64,000 nucleotides of DNA from Odontesthes bonariensis (lineage: Eukaryota; Chordata; Actinopteri; Atheriniformes; Atherinopsidae): positions 34,153,711-34,217,710 of the forward strand of contig NC_134507.1 of assembly GCF_027942865.1 (NCBI RefSeq), in the 5' to 3' direction. Under the pieces are notes generated by a model. That model was not told where the DNA came from, made no database searches, and saw only the letters and a program-made list of their open reading frames with translations. This document shows positions 29,504 through 42,278 of this stretch, in pieces. Both the position numbers and the translations under genes were made by a program. Within the stretch, counting starts at the first letter, position 1. Every line of letters begins with the position of its first letter.

Positions 29504-29621
29504 GCTTACGGCCACACCGCCCTGAACACGCCCGATCTCGTCCGAACTCGGAAGCCAAGCAGGGTAGGGCCTGGTTAGTACTTGGATGGGAGACCGCTTG
29601 GGAATACCAGGTGCTGTAAGC
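29504..29621 (+). rRNA. 5S: 5S rRNA, unit 3
   Basis: A63 type: GGGTAGGGCC replaces GGGTCGGGCC at the edge of the A box. Confidence 0.95.
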
Positions 29622-29854
29622 ATTTTTCTCTCTTCTCTTCTCTTCTCTCTGCATGTCTTTTGTTGAAACATCTGTTGATCACCCTGTGATCCATCTTGCT
29701 GATCCTGGATCTGCTAAGGTGTCCCAGGTCATGGTTGCCTTTGATCCTCATACATTTAACTTTGTCCTGACAAAGGAGCAGTTCCAAAAAGTCAAACAGG
29801 GACTGCCTTTGCATTTGACGCAGTCAAACTGCATGCGCCTGGAGAAGCCAAAAG

Positions 29855-29932
29855 GCTTACAGCACCTGGTATTCCCAGGCGGTCTCCCCATCCAAGTACT
29901 AACCAGGCCCGACTCTGCTTAGCTTCTGAGAT
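29855..29932 (-). pseudogene. Inverted truncated 5S, unit 3
   Basis: Consensus inverted copy. A downstream spacer variant (GCAGAGAG at ~30083) is shared only with unit 7. Confidence 0.88.
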
Positions 29933-30236
29933 AAAACTCTGGCTTTTAGTCTGCGAAAAGAGAGTGAAAGTGAACTCCACTTTGAGATGGCTCTGGGATT
30001 GGGCCGACTGGGAGAATTGCTTGAAAAAAACCTCTACACCCAATGAGCGGTCAGAACAAAGCCTCAAGACCCCTAGTCTTTTGCAGAGAGTAAAAGACAA
30101 AGCAGCCATTGAATAGGGCCCGATTGTTCCTACCTGGTCGGCCGAGGAGCCAGCGTCTCAACCAAGCAAAGCTCACCGTGGGGAAGGTGGCTATGCCAAC
30201 TAGCCTGATGCACTGCTCCCGCAGTGTCAAATACTC

Positions 30237-30356
30237 GTACTCTGGTTTCTCTTCATAACGTACAAGTCTTTCGCCTTTTACTAAAGACTTCCGTGGAGAG
30301 CAGCATTAATGAGTTGTTTCTATTTTTGGAAGGCTTTACCTTTGCGGGTGAAGCCC
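30237..30356 (+). ncRNA. U5: U5 snRNA, unit 3
   Basis: Consensus copy. Confidence 0.93.
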
Positions 30357-30654
30357 ATTCTGTCTGTGCAAAGGAAATCTTCTTGCTGTGCCAAGTGACT
30401 TCTCGGAGTAGAGTCACCTTATTTCTTGAGACCGTGCCCATGTTCAAAGCCTGGAGCGCTAAATTGTTGTTGTTTGAACGGTGCTCAGTGGAGCGGGCGG
30501 GAGTGCAAAGTTGTACCATCTGAAACGGCTGAAGAGTGCTCACTGCAGCGGGTGGGCGGAGGTGCAAAGTGACGCTTTGTAGGCAACAAAAGAGCACCGC
30601 CACAAGTGCGCATTGTGCCAGGAAGGGCTCTCGGACGTGAAACAGTGGAGGGTT

Positions 30655-30842
30655 ATCGCTTCTCGGCCTTTTGGCTAAGATCAAGTGTAGTATCTGTTCT
30701 TATCAGTTTAATATCTGATACGTCCTCTATATGAGGACTACATATTAAATGGATTTTTAGGCACAGGGGTTGAAAAAGGGGCTTGCTCCGTTCACTCCAC
30801 GCATCGACCCGGTACTGCAGTGCCGCCGGGAACGGTGCACTC
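30655..30842 (+). ncRNA. U2: U2 snRNA, unit 3
   Basis: Consensus copy. Confidence 0.96.
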
Positions 30843-31209
30843 TTCCCAACTCTTGTGAAATAACAAAACCAGCGGTACATGGTGGTAGTTTCAGGGAGCC
30901 ATTGTATTCTGACTTCTAAAATGGAACTATAATCTTTAGAAAAGACGCAGTTTATGAGCACGTCGTGGGATTGAGCTTCCCTGGTTTCTCTGTATGACCA
31001 TGAACACCAAACTACACACAGAGAACAGAGGAGCTTGACAGACACACACTAAGTTATCTGAGAGTCCCATTTTCAGCTGCAGAGAACAATCACATCAGGG
31101 AAGTCGACGTGCAGGCTCAACATCAGCCTCTCAAGCCAACTCTCTGGTAAAATAGGGGCAACGTATGGTTCCAGCACCTATGTAACACATATTTGTCACG
31201 GGGACTGTG

Positions 31210-31327
31210 GCTTACGGCCACACCGCCCTGAACACGCCCGATCTCGTCCGAACTCGGAAGCCAAGCAGGGTAGGGCCTGGTTAGTACTTGGATGGGAGAC
31301 CGCTTGGGAATACCAGGTGCTGTAAGC
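31210..31327 (+). rRNA. 5S: 5S rRNA, unit 4
   Basis: A63 type. Confidence 0.95.
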
Positions 31328-31555
31328 ATTTTTCTCTCTTCTCTTCTCTCTGCATGTCTTTTGTTGAAACATCTGTTGATCACCCTGTGATCCATCTTGC
31401 TGATCCTGGATCTGCTAAGGTGTCCCAGGTCATGGTTGCCTTTGATCCTCATACATTTAACTTTGTCCTGACAAAGGAGCAGTTCCAAAAAGTCAAACAG
31501 GGACTGCCTTTGCATTTGACGCAGTCAAACTGCATGCGCCTGGAGAAGCCAAAAG

Positions 31556-31633
31556 GCTTACAGCACCTGGTATTCCCAGGCGGTCTCCCCATCCAAGTAC
31601 TAACCAGGCCCGACTCTGCTTAGCTTCTGAGAT
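31556..31633 (-). pseudogene. Inverted truncated 5S, unit 4
   Basis: Consensus inverted copy. Confidence 0.88.
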
Positions 31634-31937
31634 AAAACTCTGGCTTTTAGTCTGCGAAAAGAGAGTGAAAGTGAACTCCACTTTGAGATGGCTCTGGGAT
31701 TGGGCCGACTGGGAGAATTGCTTGAAAAAAACCTCTACACCCAATGAGCGGTCAGAACAAAGCCTCAAGACCCCTAGTCTTTTGCACAGAGTAAAAGACA
31801 AAGCAGCCATTGAATAGGGCCCGATTGTTCCTACCTGGTCGGCCGAGGAGCCAGCGTCTCAACCAAGCAAAGCTCACCGTGGGGAAGGTGGCTATGCCAA
31901 CTAGCCTGATGCACTGCTCCCGCAGTGTCAAATACTC

Positions 31938-32057
31938 GTACTCTGGTTTCTCTTCATAACGTACAAGTCTTTCGCCTTTTACTAAAGACTTCCGTGGAGA
32001 GCAGCATTAATGAGTTGTTTCTATTTTTGGAAGGCTTTACCTTTGCGGGTGAAGCCC
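31938..32057 (+). ncRNA. U5: U5 snRNA, unit 4
   Basis: Consensus copy. Confidence 0.93.
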
Positions 32058-32355
32058 ATTCTGTCTGTGCAAAGGAAATCTTCTTGCTGTGCCAAGTGAC
32101 TTCTCGGAGTAGAGTCACCTTATTTCTTGAGACCGTGCCCATGTTCAAAGCCTGGAGCGCTAAATTGTTGTTGTTTGAACGGTGCTCAGTGGAGCGGGCG
32201 GGAGTGCAAAGTTGTACCATCTGAAACGGCTGAAGAGTGCTCACTGCAGCGGGTGGGCGGAGGTGCAAAGTGACGCTTTGTAGGCAACAAAAGAGCACCG
32301 CCACAAGTGCGCATTGTGCCAGGAAGGGCTCTCGGACGTGAAACAGTGGAGGGTT

Positions 32356-32543
32356 ATCGCTTCTCGGCCTTTTGGCTAAGATCAAGTGTAGTATCTGTTC
32401 TTATCAGTTTAATATCTGATACGTCCTCTATATGAGGACTACATATTAAATGGATTTTTAGGCACAGGGGTTGAAAAAGGGGCTTGCTCCGTTCACTCCA
32501 CGCATCGACCCGGTACTGCAGTGCCGCCGGGAACGGTGCACTC
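32356..32543 (+). ncRNA. U2: U2 snRNA, unit 4
   Basis: Consensus copy. Confidence 0.96.
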
Positions 32544-32910
32544 TTCCCAACTCTTGTGAAATAACAAAACCAGCGGTACATGGTGGTAGTTTCAGGGAGC
32601 CATTGTATTCTGACTTCTAAAATGGAACTATAATCTTTAGAAAAGACGCAGTTTATGAGCACGTCGTGGGATTGAGCTTCCCTGGTTTCTCTGTATGACC
32701 ATGAACACCAAACTACACACAGAGAACAGAGGAGCTTGACAGACACACACTAAGTTATCTGAGAGTCCCATTTTCAGCTGCAGAGAACAATCACATCAGG
32801 GAAGTCGACGTGCAGGCTCAACATCAGCCTCTCAAGCCAACTCTCTGGTAAAATAGGGGCAACGTATGGTTCCAGCACCTATGTAACACATATTTGTCAC
32901 GGGGACTGTG

Positions 32911-33028
32911 GCTTACGGCCACACCGCCCTGAACACGCCCGATCTCGTCCGAACTCGGAAGCCAAGCAGGGTCGGGCCTGGTTAGTACTTGGATGGGAGA
33001 CCGCTTGGGAATACCAGGTGCTGTAAGC
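32911..33028 (+). rRNA. 5S: 5S rRNA, unit 5
   Basis: C63 type. Confidence 0.96.
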
Positions 33029-33256
33029 ATTTTTCTCTCTTCTCTTCTCTCTGCATGTCTTTTGTTGAAACATCTGTTGATCACCCTGTGATCCATCTTG
33101 CTGATCCTGGATCTGCTAAGGTGTCCCAGGTCATGGTTGCCTTTGATCCTCATACATTTAACTTTGTCCTGACAAAGGAGCAGTTCCAAAAAGTCAAACA
33201 GGGACTGCCTTTGCATTTGACGCAGTCAAACTGCATGCGCCTGGAGAAGCCAAAAG

Positions 33257-33334
33257 GCTTACAGCACCTGGTATTCCCAGGCGGTCTCCCCATCCAAGTA
33301 CTAACCAGGCCCGACTCTGCTTAGCTTCTGAGAT
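33257..33334 (-). pseudogene. Inverted truncated 5S, unit 5
   Basis: Consensus inverted copy. Confidence 0.88.
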
Positions 33335-33638
33335 AAAACTCTGGCTTTTAGTCTGCGAAAAGAGAGTGAAAGTGAACTCCACTTTGAGATGGCTCTGGGA
33401 TTGGGCCGACTGGGAGAATTGCTTGAAAAAAACCTCTACACCCAATGAGCGGTCAGAACAAAGCCTCAAGACCCCTAGTCTTTTGCACAGAGTAAAAGAC
33501 AAAGCAGCCATTGAATAGGGCCCGATTGTTCCTACCTGGTCGGCCGAGGAGCCAGCGTCTCAACCAAGCAAAGCTCACCGTGGGGAAGGTGGCTATGCCA
33601 ACTAGCCTGATGCACTGCTCCCGCAGTGTCAAATACTC

Positions 33639-33758
33639 GTACTCTGGTTTCTCTTCATAACGTACAAGTCTTTCGCCTTTTACTAAAGACTTCCGTGGAG
33701 AGCAGCATTAATGAGTTGTTTCTATTTTTGGAAGGCTTTACCTTTGCGGGTGAAGCCC
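33639..33758 (+). ncRNA. U5: U5 snRNA, unit 5
   Basis: Consensus copy. Confidence 0.93.
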
Positions 33759-34056
33759 ATTCTGTCTGTGCAAAGGAAATCTTCTTGCTGTGCCAAGTGA
33801 CTTCTCGGAGTAGAGTCACCTTATTTCTTGAGACCGTGCCCATGTTCAAAGCCTGGAGCGCTAAATTGTTGTTGTTTGAACGGTGCTCAGTGGAGCGGGC
33901 GGGAGTGCAAAGTTGTACCATCTGAAACGGCTGAAGAGTGCTCACTGCAGCGGGTGGGCGGAGGTGCAAAGTGACGCTTTGTAGGCAACAAAAGAGCACC
34001 GCCACAAGTGCGCATTGTGCCAGGAAGGGCTCTCGGACGTGAAACAGTGGAGGGTT

Positions 34057-34244
34057 ATCGCTTCTCGGCCTTTTGGCTAAGATCAAGTGTAGTATCTGTT
34101 CTTATCAGTTTAATATCTGATACGTCCTCTATATGAGGACTACATATTAAATGGATTTTTAGGCACAGGGGTTGAAAAAGGGGCTTGCTCCGTTCACTCC
34201 ACGCATCGACCCGGTACTGCAGTGCCGCCGGGAACGGTGCACTC
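34057..34244 (+). ncRNA. U2: U2 snRNA, unit 5
   Basis: Consensus copy. Confidence 0.96.
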
Positions 34245-34611
34245 TTCCCAACTCTTGTGAAATAACAAAACCAGCGGTACATGGTGGTAGTTTCAGGGAG
34301 CCATTGTATTCTGACTTCTAAAATGGAACTATAATCTTTAGAAAAGACGCAGTTTATGAGCACGTCGTGGGATTGAGCTTCCCTGGTTTCTCTGTATGAC
34401 CATGAACACCAAACTACACACAGAGAACAGAGGAGCTTGACAGACACACACTAAGTTATCTGAGAGTCCCATTTTCAGCTGCAGAGAACAATCACATCAG
34501 GGAAGTCGACGTGCAGGCTCAACATCAGCCTCTCAAGCCAACTCTCTGGTAAAATAGGGGCAACGTATGGTTCCAGCACCTATGTAACACATATTTGTCA
34601 CGGGGACTGTG

Positions 34612-34729
34612 GCTTACGGCCACACCGCCCTGAACACGCCCGATCTCGTCCGAACTCGGAAGCCAAGCAGGGTAGGGCCTGGTTAGTACTTGGATGGGAG
34701 ACCGCTTGGGAATACCAGGTGCTGTAAGC
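34612..34729 (+). rRNA. 5S: 5S rRNA, unit 6
   Basis: A63 type. Confidence 0.95.
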
Positions 34730-34962
34730 ATTTTTCTCTCTTCTCTTCTCTTCTCTCTGCATGTCTTTTGTTGAAACATCTGTTGATCACCCTGTGATCC
34801 ATCTTGCTGATCCTGGATCTGCTAAGGTGTCCCAGGTCATGGTTGCCTTTGATCCTCATACATTTAACTTTGTCCTGACAAAGGAGCAGTTCCAAAAAGT
34901 CAAACAGGGACTGCCTTTGCATTTGACGCAGTCAAACTGCATGCGCCTGGAGAAGCCAAAAG

Positions 34963-35040
34963 GCTTACAGCACCTGGTATTCCCAGGCGGTCTCCCCATC
35001 CAAGTACTAACCAGGCCCGACTCTGCTTAGCTTCTGAGAT
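34963..35040 (-). pseudogene. Inverted truncated 5S, unit 6
   Basis: Consensus inverted copy. Confidence 0.88.
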
Positions 35041-35344
35041 AAAACTCTGGCTTTTAGTCTGCGAAAAGAGAGTGAAAGTGAACTCCACTTTGAGATGGCT
35101 CTGGGATTGGGCCGACTGGGAGAATTGCTTGAAAAAAACCTCTACACCCAATGAGCGGTCAGAACAAAGCCTCAAGACCCCTAGTCTTTTGCACAGAGTA
35201 AAAGACAAAGCAGCCATTGAATAGGGCCCGATTGTTCCTACCTGGTCGGCCGAGGAGCCAGCGTCTCAACCAAGCAAAGCTCACCGTGGGGAAGGTGGCT
35301 ATGCCAACTAGCCTGATGCACTGCTCCCGCAGTGTCAAATACTC

Positions 35345-35464
35345 GTACTCTGGTTTCTCTTCATAACGTACAAGTCTTTCGCCTTTTACTAAAGACTTCC
35401 GTGGAGAGCAGCATTAATGAGTTGTTTCTATTTTTGGAAGGCTTTACCTTTGCGGGTGAAGCCC
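35345..35464 (+). ncRNA. U5: U5 snRNA, unit 6
   Basis: Consensus copy. Confidence 0.93.
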
Positions 35465-35762
35465 ATTCTGTCTGTGCAAAGGAAATCTTCTTGCTGTGCC
35501 AAGTGACTTCTCGGAGTAGAGTCACCTTATTTCTTGAGACCGTGCCCATGTTCAAAGCCTGGAGCGCTAAATTGTTGTTGTTTGAACGGTGCTCAGTGGA
35601 GCGGGCGGGAGTGCAAAGTTGTACCATCTGAAACGGCTGAAGAGTGCTCACTGCAGCGGGTGGGCGGAGGTGCAAAGTGACGCTTTGTAGGCAACAAAAG
35701 AGCACCGCCACAAGTGCGCATTGTGCCAGGAAGGGCTCTCGGACGTGAAACAGTGGAGGGTT

Positions 35763-35950
35763 ATCGCTTCTCGGCCTTTTGGCTAAGATCAAGTGTAGTA
35801 TCTGTTCTTATCAGTTTAATATCTGATACGTCCTCTATATGAGGACTACATATTAAATGGATTTTTAGGCACAGGGGTTGAAAAAGGGGCTTGCTCCGTT
35901 CACTCCACGCATCGACCCGGTACTGCAGTGCCGCCGGGAACGGTGCACTC
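35763..35950 (+). ncRNA. U2: U2 snRNA, unit 6
   Basis: Consensus copy. Confidence 0.96.
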
Positions 35951-36317
35951 TTCCCAACTCTTGTGAAATAACAAAACCAGCGGTACATGGTGGTAGTTTC
36001 AGGGAGCCATTGTATTCTGACTTCTAAAATGGAACTATAATCTTTAGAAAAGACGCAGTTTATGAGCACGTCGTGGGATTGAGCTTCCCTGGTTTCTCTG
36101 TATGACCATGAACACCAAACTACACACAGAGAACAGAGGAGCTTGACAGACACACACTAAGTTATCTGAGAGTCCCATTTTCAGCTGCAGAGAACAATCA
36201 CATCAGGGAAGTCGACGTGCAGGCTCAACATCAGCCTCTCAAGCCAACTCTCTGGTAAAATAGGGGCAACGTATGGTTCCAGCACCTATGTAACACATAT
36301 TTGTCACGGGGACTGTG

Positions 36318-36435
36318 GCTTACGGCCACACCGCCCTGAACACGCCCGATCTCGTCCGAACTCGGAAGCCAAGCAGGGTAGGGCCTGGTTAGTACTTGGA
36401 TGGGAGACCGCTTGGGAATACCAGGTGCTGTAAGC
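36318..36435 (+). rRNA. 5S: 5S rRNA, unit 7
   Basis: A63 type, followed by the shortest microsatellite allele of the array (shared with unit 1). The unit is 1696 bp. Confidence 0.95.
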
Positions 36436-36658
36436 ATTTTTCTCTCTTCTCTCTGCATGTCTTTTGTTGAAACATCTGTTGATCACCCTGTGATCCATCT
36501 TGCTGATCCTGGATCTGCTAAGGTGTCCCAGGTCATGGTTGCCTTTGATCCTCATACATTTAACTTTGTCCTGACAAAGGAGCAGTTCCAAAAAGTCAAA
36601 CAGGGACTGCCTTTGCATTTGACGCAGTCAAACTGCATGCGCCTGGAGAAGCCAAAAG

Positions 36659-36736
36659 GCTTACAGCACCTGGTATTCCCAGGCGGTCTCCCCATCCAAG
36701 TACTAACCAGGCCCGACTCTGCTTAGCTTCTGAGAT
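36659..36736 (-). pseudogene. Inverted truncated 5S, unit 7
   Basis: Consensus inverted copy. The spacer variant GCAGAGAG (~36888) is shared with unit 3. Confidence 0.88.
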
Positions 36737-37040
36737 AAAACTCTGGCTTTTAGTCTGCGAAAAGAGAGTGAAAGTGAACTCCACTTTGAGATGGCTCTGG
36801 GATTGGGCCGACTGGGAGAATTGCTTGAAAAAAACCTCTACACCCAATGAGCGGTCAGAACAAAGCCTCAAGACCCCTAGTCTTTTGCAGAGAGTAAAAG
36901 ACAAAGCAGCCATTGAATAGGGCCCGATTGTTCCTACCTGGTCGGCCGAGGAGCCAGCGTCTCAACCAAGCAAAGCTCACCGTGGGGAAGGTGGCTATGC
37001 CAACTAGCCTGATGCACTGCTCCCGCAGTGTCAAATACTC

Positions 37041-37160
37041 GTACTCTGGTTTCTCTTCATAACGTACAAGTCTTTCGCCTTTTACTAAAGACTTCCGTGG
37101 AGAGCAGCATTAATGAGTTGTTTCTATTTTTGGAAGGCTTTACCTTTGCGGGTGAAGCCC
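37041..37160 (+). ncRNA. U5: U5 snRNA, unit 7
   Basis: Consensus copy. Confidence 0.93.
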
Positions 37161-37458
37161 ATTCTGTCTGTGCAAAGGAAATCTTCTTGCTGTGCCAAGT
37201 GACTTCTCGGAGTAGAGTCACCTTATTTCTTGAGACCGTGCCCATGTTCAAAGCCTGGAGCGCTAAATTGTTGTTGTTTGAACGGTGCTCAGTGGAGCGG
37301 GCGGGAGTGCAAAGTTGTACCATCTGAAACGGCTGAAGAGTGCTCACTGCAGCGGGTGGGCGGAGGTGCAAAGTGACGCTTTGTAGGCAACAAAAGAGCA
37401 CCGCCACAAGTGCGCATTGTGCCAGGAAGGGCTCTCGGACGTGAAACAGTGGAGGGTT

Positions 37459-37646
37459 ATCGCTTCTCGGCCTTTTGGCTAAGATCAAGTGTAGTATCTG
37501 TTCTTATCAGTTTAATATCTGATACGTCCTCTATATGAGGACTACATATTAAATGGATTTTTAGGCACAGGGGTTGAAAAAGGGGCTTGCTCCGTTCACT
37601 CCACGCATCGACCCGGTACTGCAGTGCCGCCGGGAACGGTGCACTC
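37459..37646 (+). ncRNA. U2: U2 snRNA, unit 7
   Basis: Consensus copy. Confidence 0.96.
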
Positions 37647-38013
37647 TTCCCAACTCTTGTGAAATAACAAAACCAGCGGTACATGGTGGTAGTTTCAGGG
37701 AGCCATTGTATTCTGACTTCTAAAATGGAACTATAATCTTTAGAAAAGACGCAGTTTATGAGCACGTCGTGGGATTGAGCTTCCCTGGTTTCTCTGTATG
37801 ACCATGAACACCAAACTACACACAGAGAACAGAGGAGCTTGACAGACACACACTAAGTTATCTGAGAGTCCCATTTTCAGCTGCAGAGAACAATCACATC
37901 AGGGAAGTCGACGTGCAGGCTCAACATCAGCCTCTCAAGCCAACTCTCTGGTAAAATAGGGGCAACGTATGGTTCCAGCACCTATGTAACACATATTTGT
38001 CACGGGGACTGTG

Positions 38014-38131
38014 GCTTACGGCCACACCGCCCTGAACACGCCCGATCTCGTCCGAACTCGGAAGCCAAGCAGGGTCGGGCCTGGTTAGTACTTGGATGGG
38101 AGACCGCTTGGGAATACCAGGTGCTGTAAGC
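38014..38131 (+). rRNA. 5S: 5S rRNA, unit 8
   Basis: C63 type. Confidence 0.96.
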
Positions 38132-38359
38132 ATTTTTCTCTCTTCTCTTCTCTCTGCATGTCTTTTGTTGAAACATCTGTTGATCACCCTGTGATCCATC
38201 TTGCTGATCCTGGATCTGCTAAGGTGTCCCAGGTCATGGTTGCCTTTGATCCTCATACATTTAACTTTGTCCTGACAAAGGAGCAGTTCCAAAAAGTCAA
38301 ACAGGGACTGCCTTTGCATTTGACGCAGTCAAACTGCATGCGCCTGGAGAAGCCAAAAG

Positions 38360-38437
38360 GCTTACAGCACCTGGTATTCCCAGGCGGTCTCCCCATCCAA
38401 GTACTAACCAGGCCCGACTCTGCTTAGCTTCTGAGAT
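38360..38437 (-). pseudogene. Inverted truncated 5S, unit 8
   Basis: Consensus inverted copy. Confidence 0.88.
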
Positions 38438-38741
38438 AAAACTCTGGCTTTTAGTCTGCGAAAAGAGAGTGAAAGTGAACTCCACTTTGAGATGGCTCTG
38501 GGATTGGGCCGACTGGGAGAATTGCTTGAAAAAAACCTCTACACCCAATGAGCGGTCAGAACAAAGCCTCAAGACCCCTAGTCTTTTGCACAGAGTAAAA
38601 GACAAAGCAGCCATTGAATAGGGCCCGATTGTTCCTACCTGGTCGGCCGAGGAGCCAGCGTCTCAACCAAGCAAAGCTCACCGTGGGGAAGGTGGCTATG
38701 CCAACTAGCCTGATGCACTGCTCCCGCAGTGTCAAATACTC

Positions 38742-38861
38742 GTACTCTGGTTTCTCTTCATAACGTACAAGTCTTTCGCCTTTTACTAAAGACTTCCGTG
38801 GAGAGCAGCATTAATGAGTTGTTTCTATTTTTGGAAGGCTTTACCTTTGCGGGTGAAGCCC
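38742..38861 (+). ncRNA. U5: U5 snRNA, unit 8
   Basis: Consensus copy. Confidence 0.93.
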
Positions 38862-39159
38862 ATTCTGTCTGTGCAAAGGAAATCTTCTTGCTGTGCCAAG
38901 TGACTTCTCGGAGTAGAGTCACCTTATTTCTTGAGACCGTGCCCATGTTCAAAGCCTGGAGCGCTAAATTGTTGTTGTTTGAACGGTGCTCAGTGGAGCG
39001 GGCGGGAGTGCAAAGTTGTACCATCTGAAACGGCTGAAGAGTGCTCACTGCAGCGGGTGGGCGGAGGTGCAAAGTGACGCTTTGTAGGCAACAAAAGAGC
39101 ACCGCCACAAGTGCGCATTGTGCCAGGAAGGGCTCTCGGACGTGAAACAGTGGAGGGTT

Positions 39160-39347
39160 ATCGCTTCTCGGCCTTTTGGCTAAGATCAAGTGTAGTATCT
39201 GTTCTTATCAGTTTAATATCTGATACGTCCTCTATATGAGGACTACATATTAAATGGATTTTTAGGCACAGGGGTTGAAAAAGGGGCTTGCTCCGTTCAC
39301 TCCACGCATCGACCCGGTACTGCAGTGCCGCCGGGAACGGTGCACTC
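39160..39347 (+). ncRNA. U2: U2 snRNA, unit 8
   Basis: Consensus copy. Confidence 0.96.
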
Positions 39348-39714
39348 TTCCCAACTCTTGTGAAATAACAAAACCAGCGGTACATGGTGGTAGTTTCAGG
39401 GAGCCATTGTATTCTGACTTCTAAAATGGAACTATAATCTTTAGAAAAGACGCAGTTTATGAGCACGTCGTGGGATTGAGCTTCCCTGGTTTCTCTGTAT
39501 GACCATGAACACCAAACTACACACAGAGAACAGAGGAGCTTGACAGACACACACTAAGTTATCTGAGAGTCCCATTTTCAGCTGCAGAGAACAATCACAT
39601 CAGGGAAGTCGATGTGCAGGCTCAACATCAGCCTCTCAAGCCAACTCTCTGGTAAAATAGGGGCAACGTATGGTTCCAGCACCTATGTAACACATATTTG
39701 TCACGGGGACTGTG

Positions 39715-39832
39715 GCTTACGGCCACACCGCCCTGAACACGCCCGATCTCGTCCGAACTCGGAAGCCAAGCAGGGTAGGGCCTGGTTAGTACTTGGATGG
39801 GAGACCGCTTGGGAATACCAGGTGCTGTAAGC
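39715..39832 (+). rRNA. 5S: 5S rRNA, unit 9
   Basis: A63 type with the long microsatellite allele (same length as unit 2). Confidence 0.95.
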
Positions 39833-40070
39833 ATTTTTCTCTCTTCTCTTCTCTTCTCTTCTCTCTGCATGTCTTTTGTTGAAACATCTGTTGATCACCC
39901 TGTGATCCATCTTGCTGATCCTGGATCTGCTAAGGTGTCCCAGGTCATGGTTGCCTTTGATCCTCATACATTTAACTTTGTCCTGACAAAGGAGCAGTTC
40001 CAAAAAGTCAAACAGGGACTGCCTTTGCATTTGACGCAGTCAAACTGCATGCGCCTGGAGAAGCCAAAAG

Positions 40071-40148
40071 GCTTACAGCACCTGGTATTCCCAGGCGGTC
40101 TCCCCATCCAAGTACTAACCAGGCCCGACTCTGCTTAGCTTCTGAGAT
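40071..40148 (-). pseudogene. Inverted truncated 5S, unit 9
   Basis: Consensus inverted copy. Confidence 0.88.
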
Positions 40149-40452
40149 AAAACTCTGGCTTTTAGTCTGCGAAAAGAGAGTGAAAGTGAACTCCACTTTG
40201 AGATGGCTCTGGGATTGGGCCGACTGGGAGAATTGCTTGAAAAAAACCTCTACACCCAATGAGCGGTCAGAACAAAGCCTCAAGACCCCTAGTCTTTTGC
40301 ACAGAGTAAAAGACAAAGCAGCCATTGAATAGGGCCCGATTGTTCCTACCTGGTCGGCCGAGGAGCCAGCGTCTCAACCAAGCAAAGCTCACCGTGGGGA
40401 AGGTGGCTATGCCAACTAGCCTGATGCACTGCTCCCGCAGTGTCAAATACTC

Positions 40453-40572
40453 GTACTCTGGTTTCTCTTCATAACGTACAAGTCTTTCGCCTTTTACTAA
40501 AGACTTCCGTGGAGAGCAGCATTAATGAGTTGTTTCTATTTTTGGAAGGCTTTACCTTTGCGGGTGAAGCCC
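40453..40572 (+). ncRNA. U5: U5 snRNA, unit 9
   Basis: U5 body is consensus. The downstream flank has AAAGCTTC instead of AAATCTTC, a variant shared only with unit 15. Confidence 0.93.
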
Positions 40573-40870
40573 ATTCTGTCTGTGCAAAGGAAAGCTTCTT
40601 GCTGTGCCAAGTGACTTCTCGGAGTAGAATCACCTTATTTCTTGAGACCGTGCCCATGTTCAAAGCCTGGAGCGCTAAATTGTTGTTGTTTGAACGGTGC
40701 TCAGTGGAGCGGGCGGGAGTGCAAAGTTGTACCATCTGAAACGGCTGAAGAGTGCTCACTGCAGCGGGTGGGCGGAGGTGCAAAGTGACGCTTTGTAGGC
40801 AACAAAAGAGCACCGCCACAAGTGCGCATTGTGCCAGGAAGGGCTCTCGGACGTGAAACAGTGGAGGGTT

Positions 40871-41058
40871 ATCGCTTCTCGGCCTTTTGGCTAAGATCAA
40901 GTGTAGTATCTGTTCTTATCAGTTTAATATCTGATACGTCCTCTATATGAGGACTACATATTAAATGGATTTTTAGGCACAGGGGTTGAAAAAGGGGCTT
41001 GCTCCGTTCACTCCACGCATCGACCCGGTACTGCAGTGCCGCCGGGAACGGTGCACTC
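40871..41058 (+). ncRNA. U2: U2 snRNA, unit 9
   Basis: Consensus copy. Confidence 0.96.
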
Positions 41059-41425
41059 TTCCCAACTCTTGTGAAATAACAAAACCAGCGGTACATGGTG
41101 GTAGTTTCAGGGAGCCATTGTATTCTGACTTCTAAAATGGAACTATAATCTTTAGAAAAGACGCAGTTTATGAGCACGTCGTGGGATTGAGCTTCCCTGG
41201 TTTCTCTGTATGACCATGAACACCAAACTACACACAGAGAACAGAGGAGCTTGACAGACACACACTAAGTTATCTGAGAGTCCCATTTTCAGCTGCAGAG
41301 AACAATCACATCAGGGAAGTCGACGTGCAGGCTCAACATCAGCCTCTCAAGCCAACTCTCTGGTAAAATAGGGGCAACGTATGGTTCCAGCACCTATGTA
41401 ACACATATTTGTCACGGGGACTGTG

Positions 41426-41543
41426 GCTTACGGCCACACCGCCCTGAACACGCCCGATCTCGTCCGAACTCGGAAGCCAAGCAGGGTCGGGCCTGGTTAG
41501 TACTTGGATGGGAGACCGCTTGGGAATACCAGGTGCTGTAAGC
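41426..41543 (+). rRNA. 5S: 5S rRNA, unit 10
   Basis: C63 type. Confidence 0.96.
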
Positions 41544-41776
41544 ATTTTTCTCTCTTCTCTTCTCTTCTCTCTGCATGTCTTTTGTTGAAACATCTGTTGA
41601 TCACCCTGTGATCCATCTTGCTGATCCTGGATCTGCTAAGGTGTCCCAGGTCATGGTTGCCTTTGATCCTCATACATTTAACTTTGTCCTGACAAAGGAG
41701 CAGTTCCAAAAAGTCAAACAGGGACTGCCTTTGCATTTGACGCAGTCAAACTGCATGCGCCTGGAGAAGCCAAAAG

Positions 41777-41854
41777 GCTTACAGCACCTGGTATTCCCAG
41801 GCGGTCTCCCCATCCAAGTACTAACCAGGCCCGACTCTGCTTAGCTTCTGAGAT
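41777..41854 (-). pseudogene. Inverted truncated 5S, unit 10
   Basis: Consensus inverted copy. Confidence 0.88.
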
Positions 41855-42158
41855 AAAACTCTGGCTTTTAGTCTGCGAAAAGAGAGTGAAAGTGAACTCC
41901 ACTTTGAGATGGCTCTGGGATTGGGCCGACTGGGAGAATTGCTTGAAAAAAACCTCTACACCCAATGAGCGGTCAGAACAAAGCCTCAAGACCCCTAGTC
42001 TTTTGCACAGAGTAAAAGACAAAGCAGCCATTGAATAGGGCCCGATTGTTCCTACCTGGTCGGCCGAGGAGCCAGCGTCTCAACCAAGCAAAGCTCACCG
42101 TGGGGAAGGTGGCTATGCCAACTAGCCTGATGCACTGCTCCCGCAGTGTCAAATACTC

Positions 42159-42278
42159 GTACTCTGGTTTCTCTTCATAACGTACAAGTCTTTCGCCTTT
42201 TACTAAAGACTTCCGTGGAGAGCAGCATTAATGAGTTGTTTCTATTTTTGGAAGGCTTTACCTTTGCGGGTGAAGCCC
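42159..42278 (+). ncRNA. U5: U5 snRNA, unit 10
   Basis: Consensus copy. Confidence 0.93.
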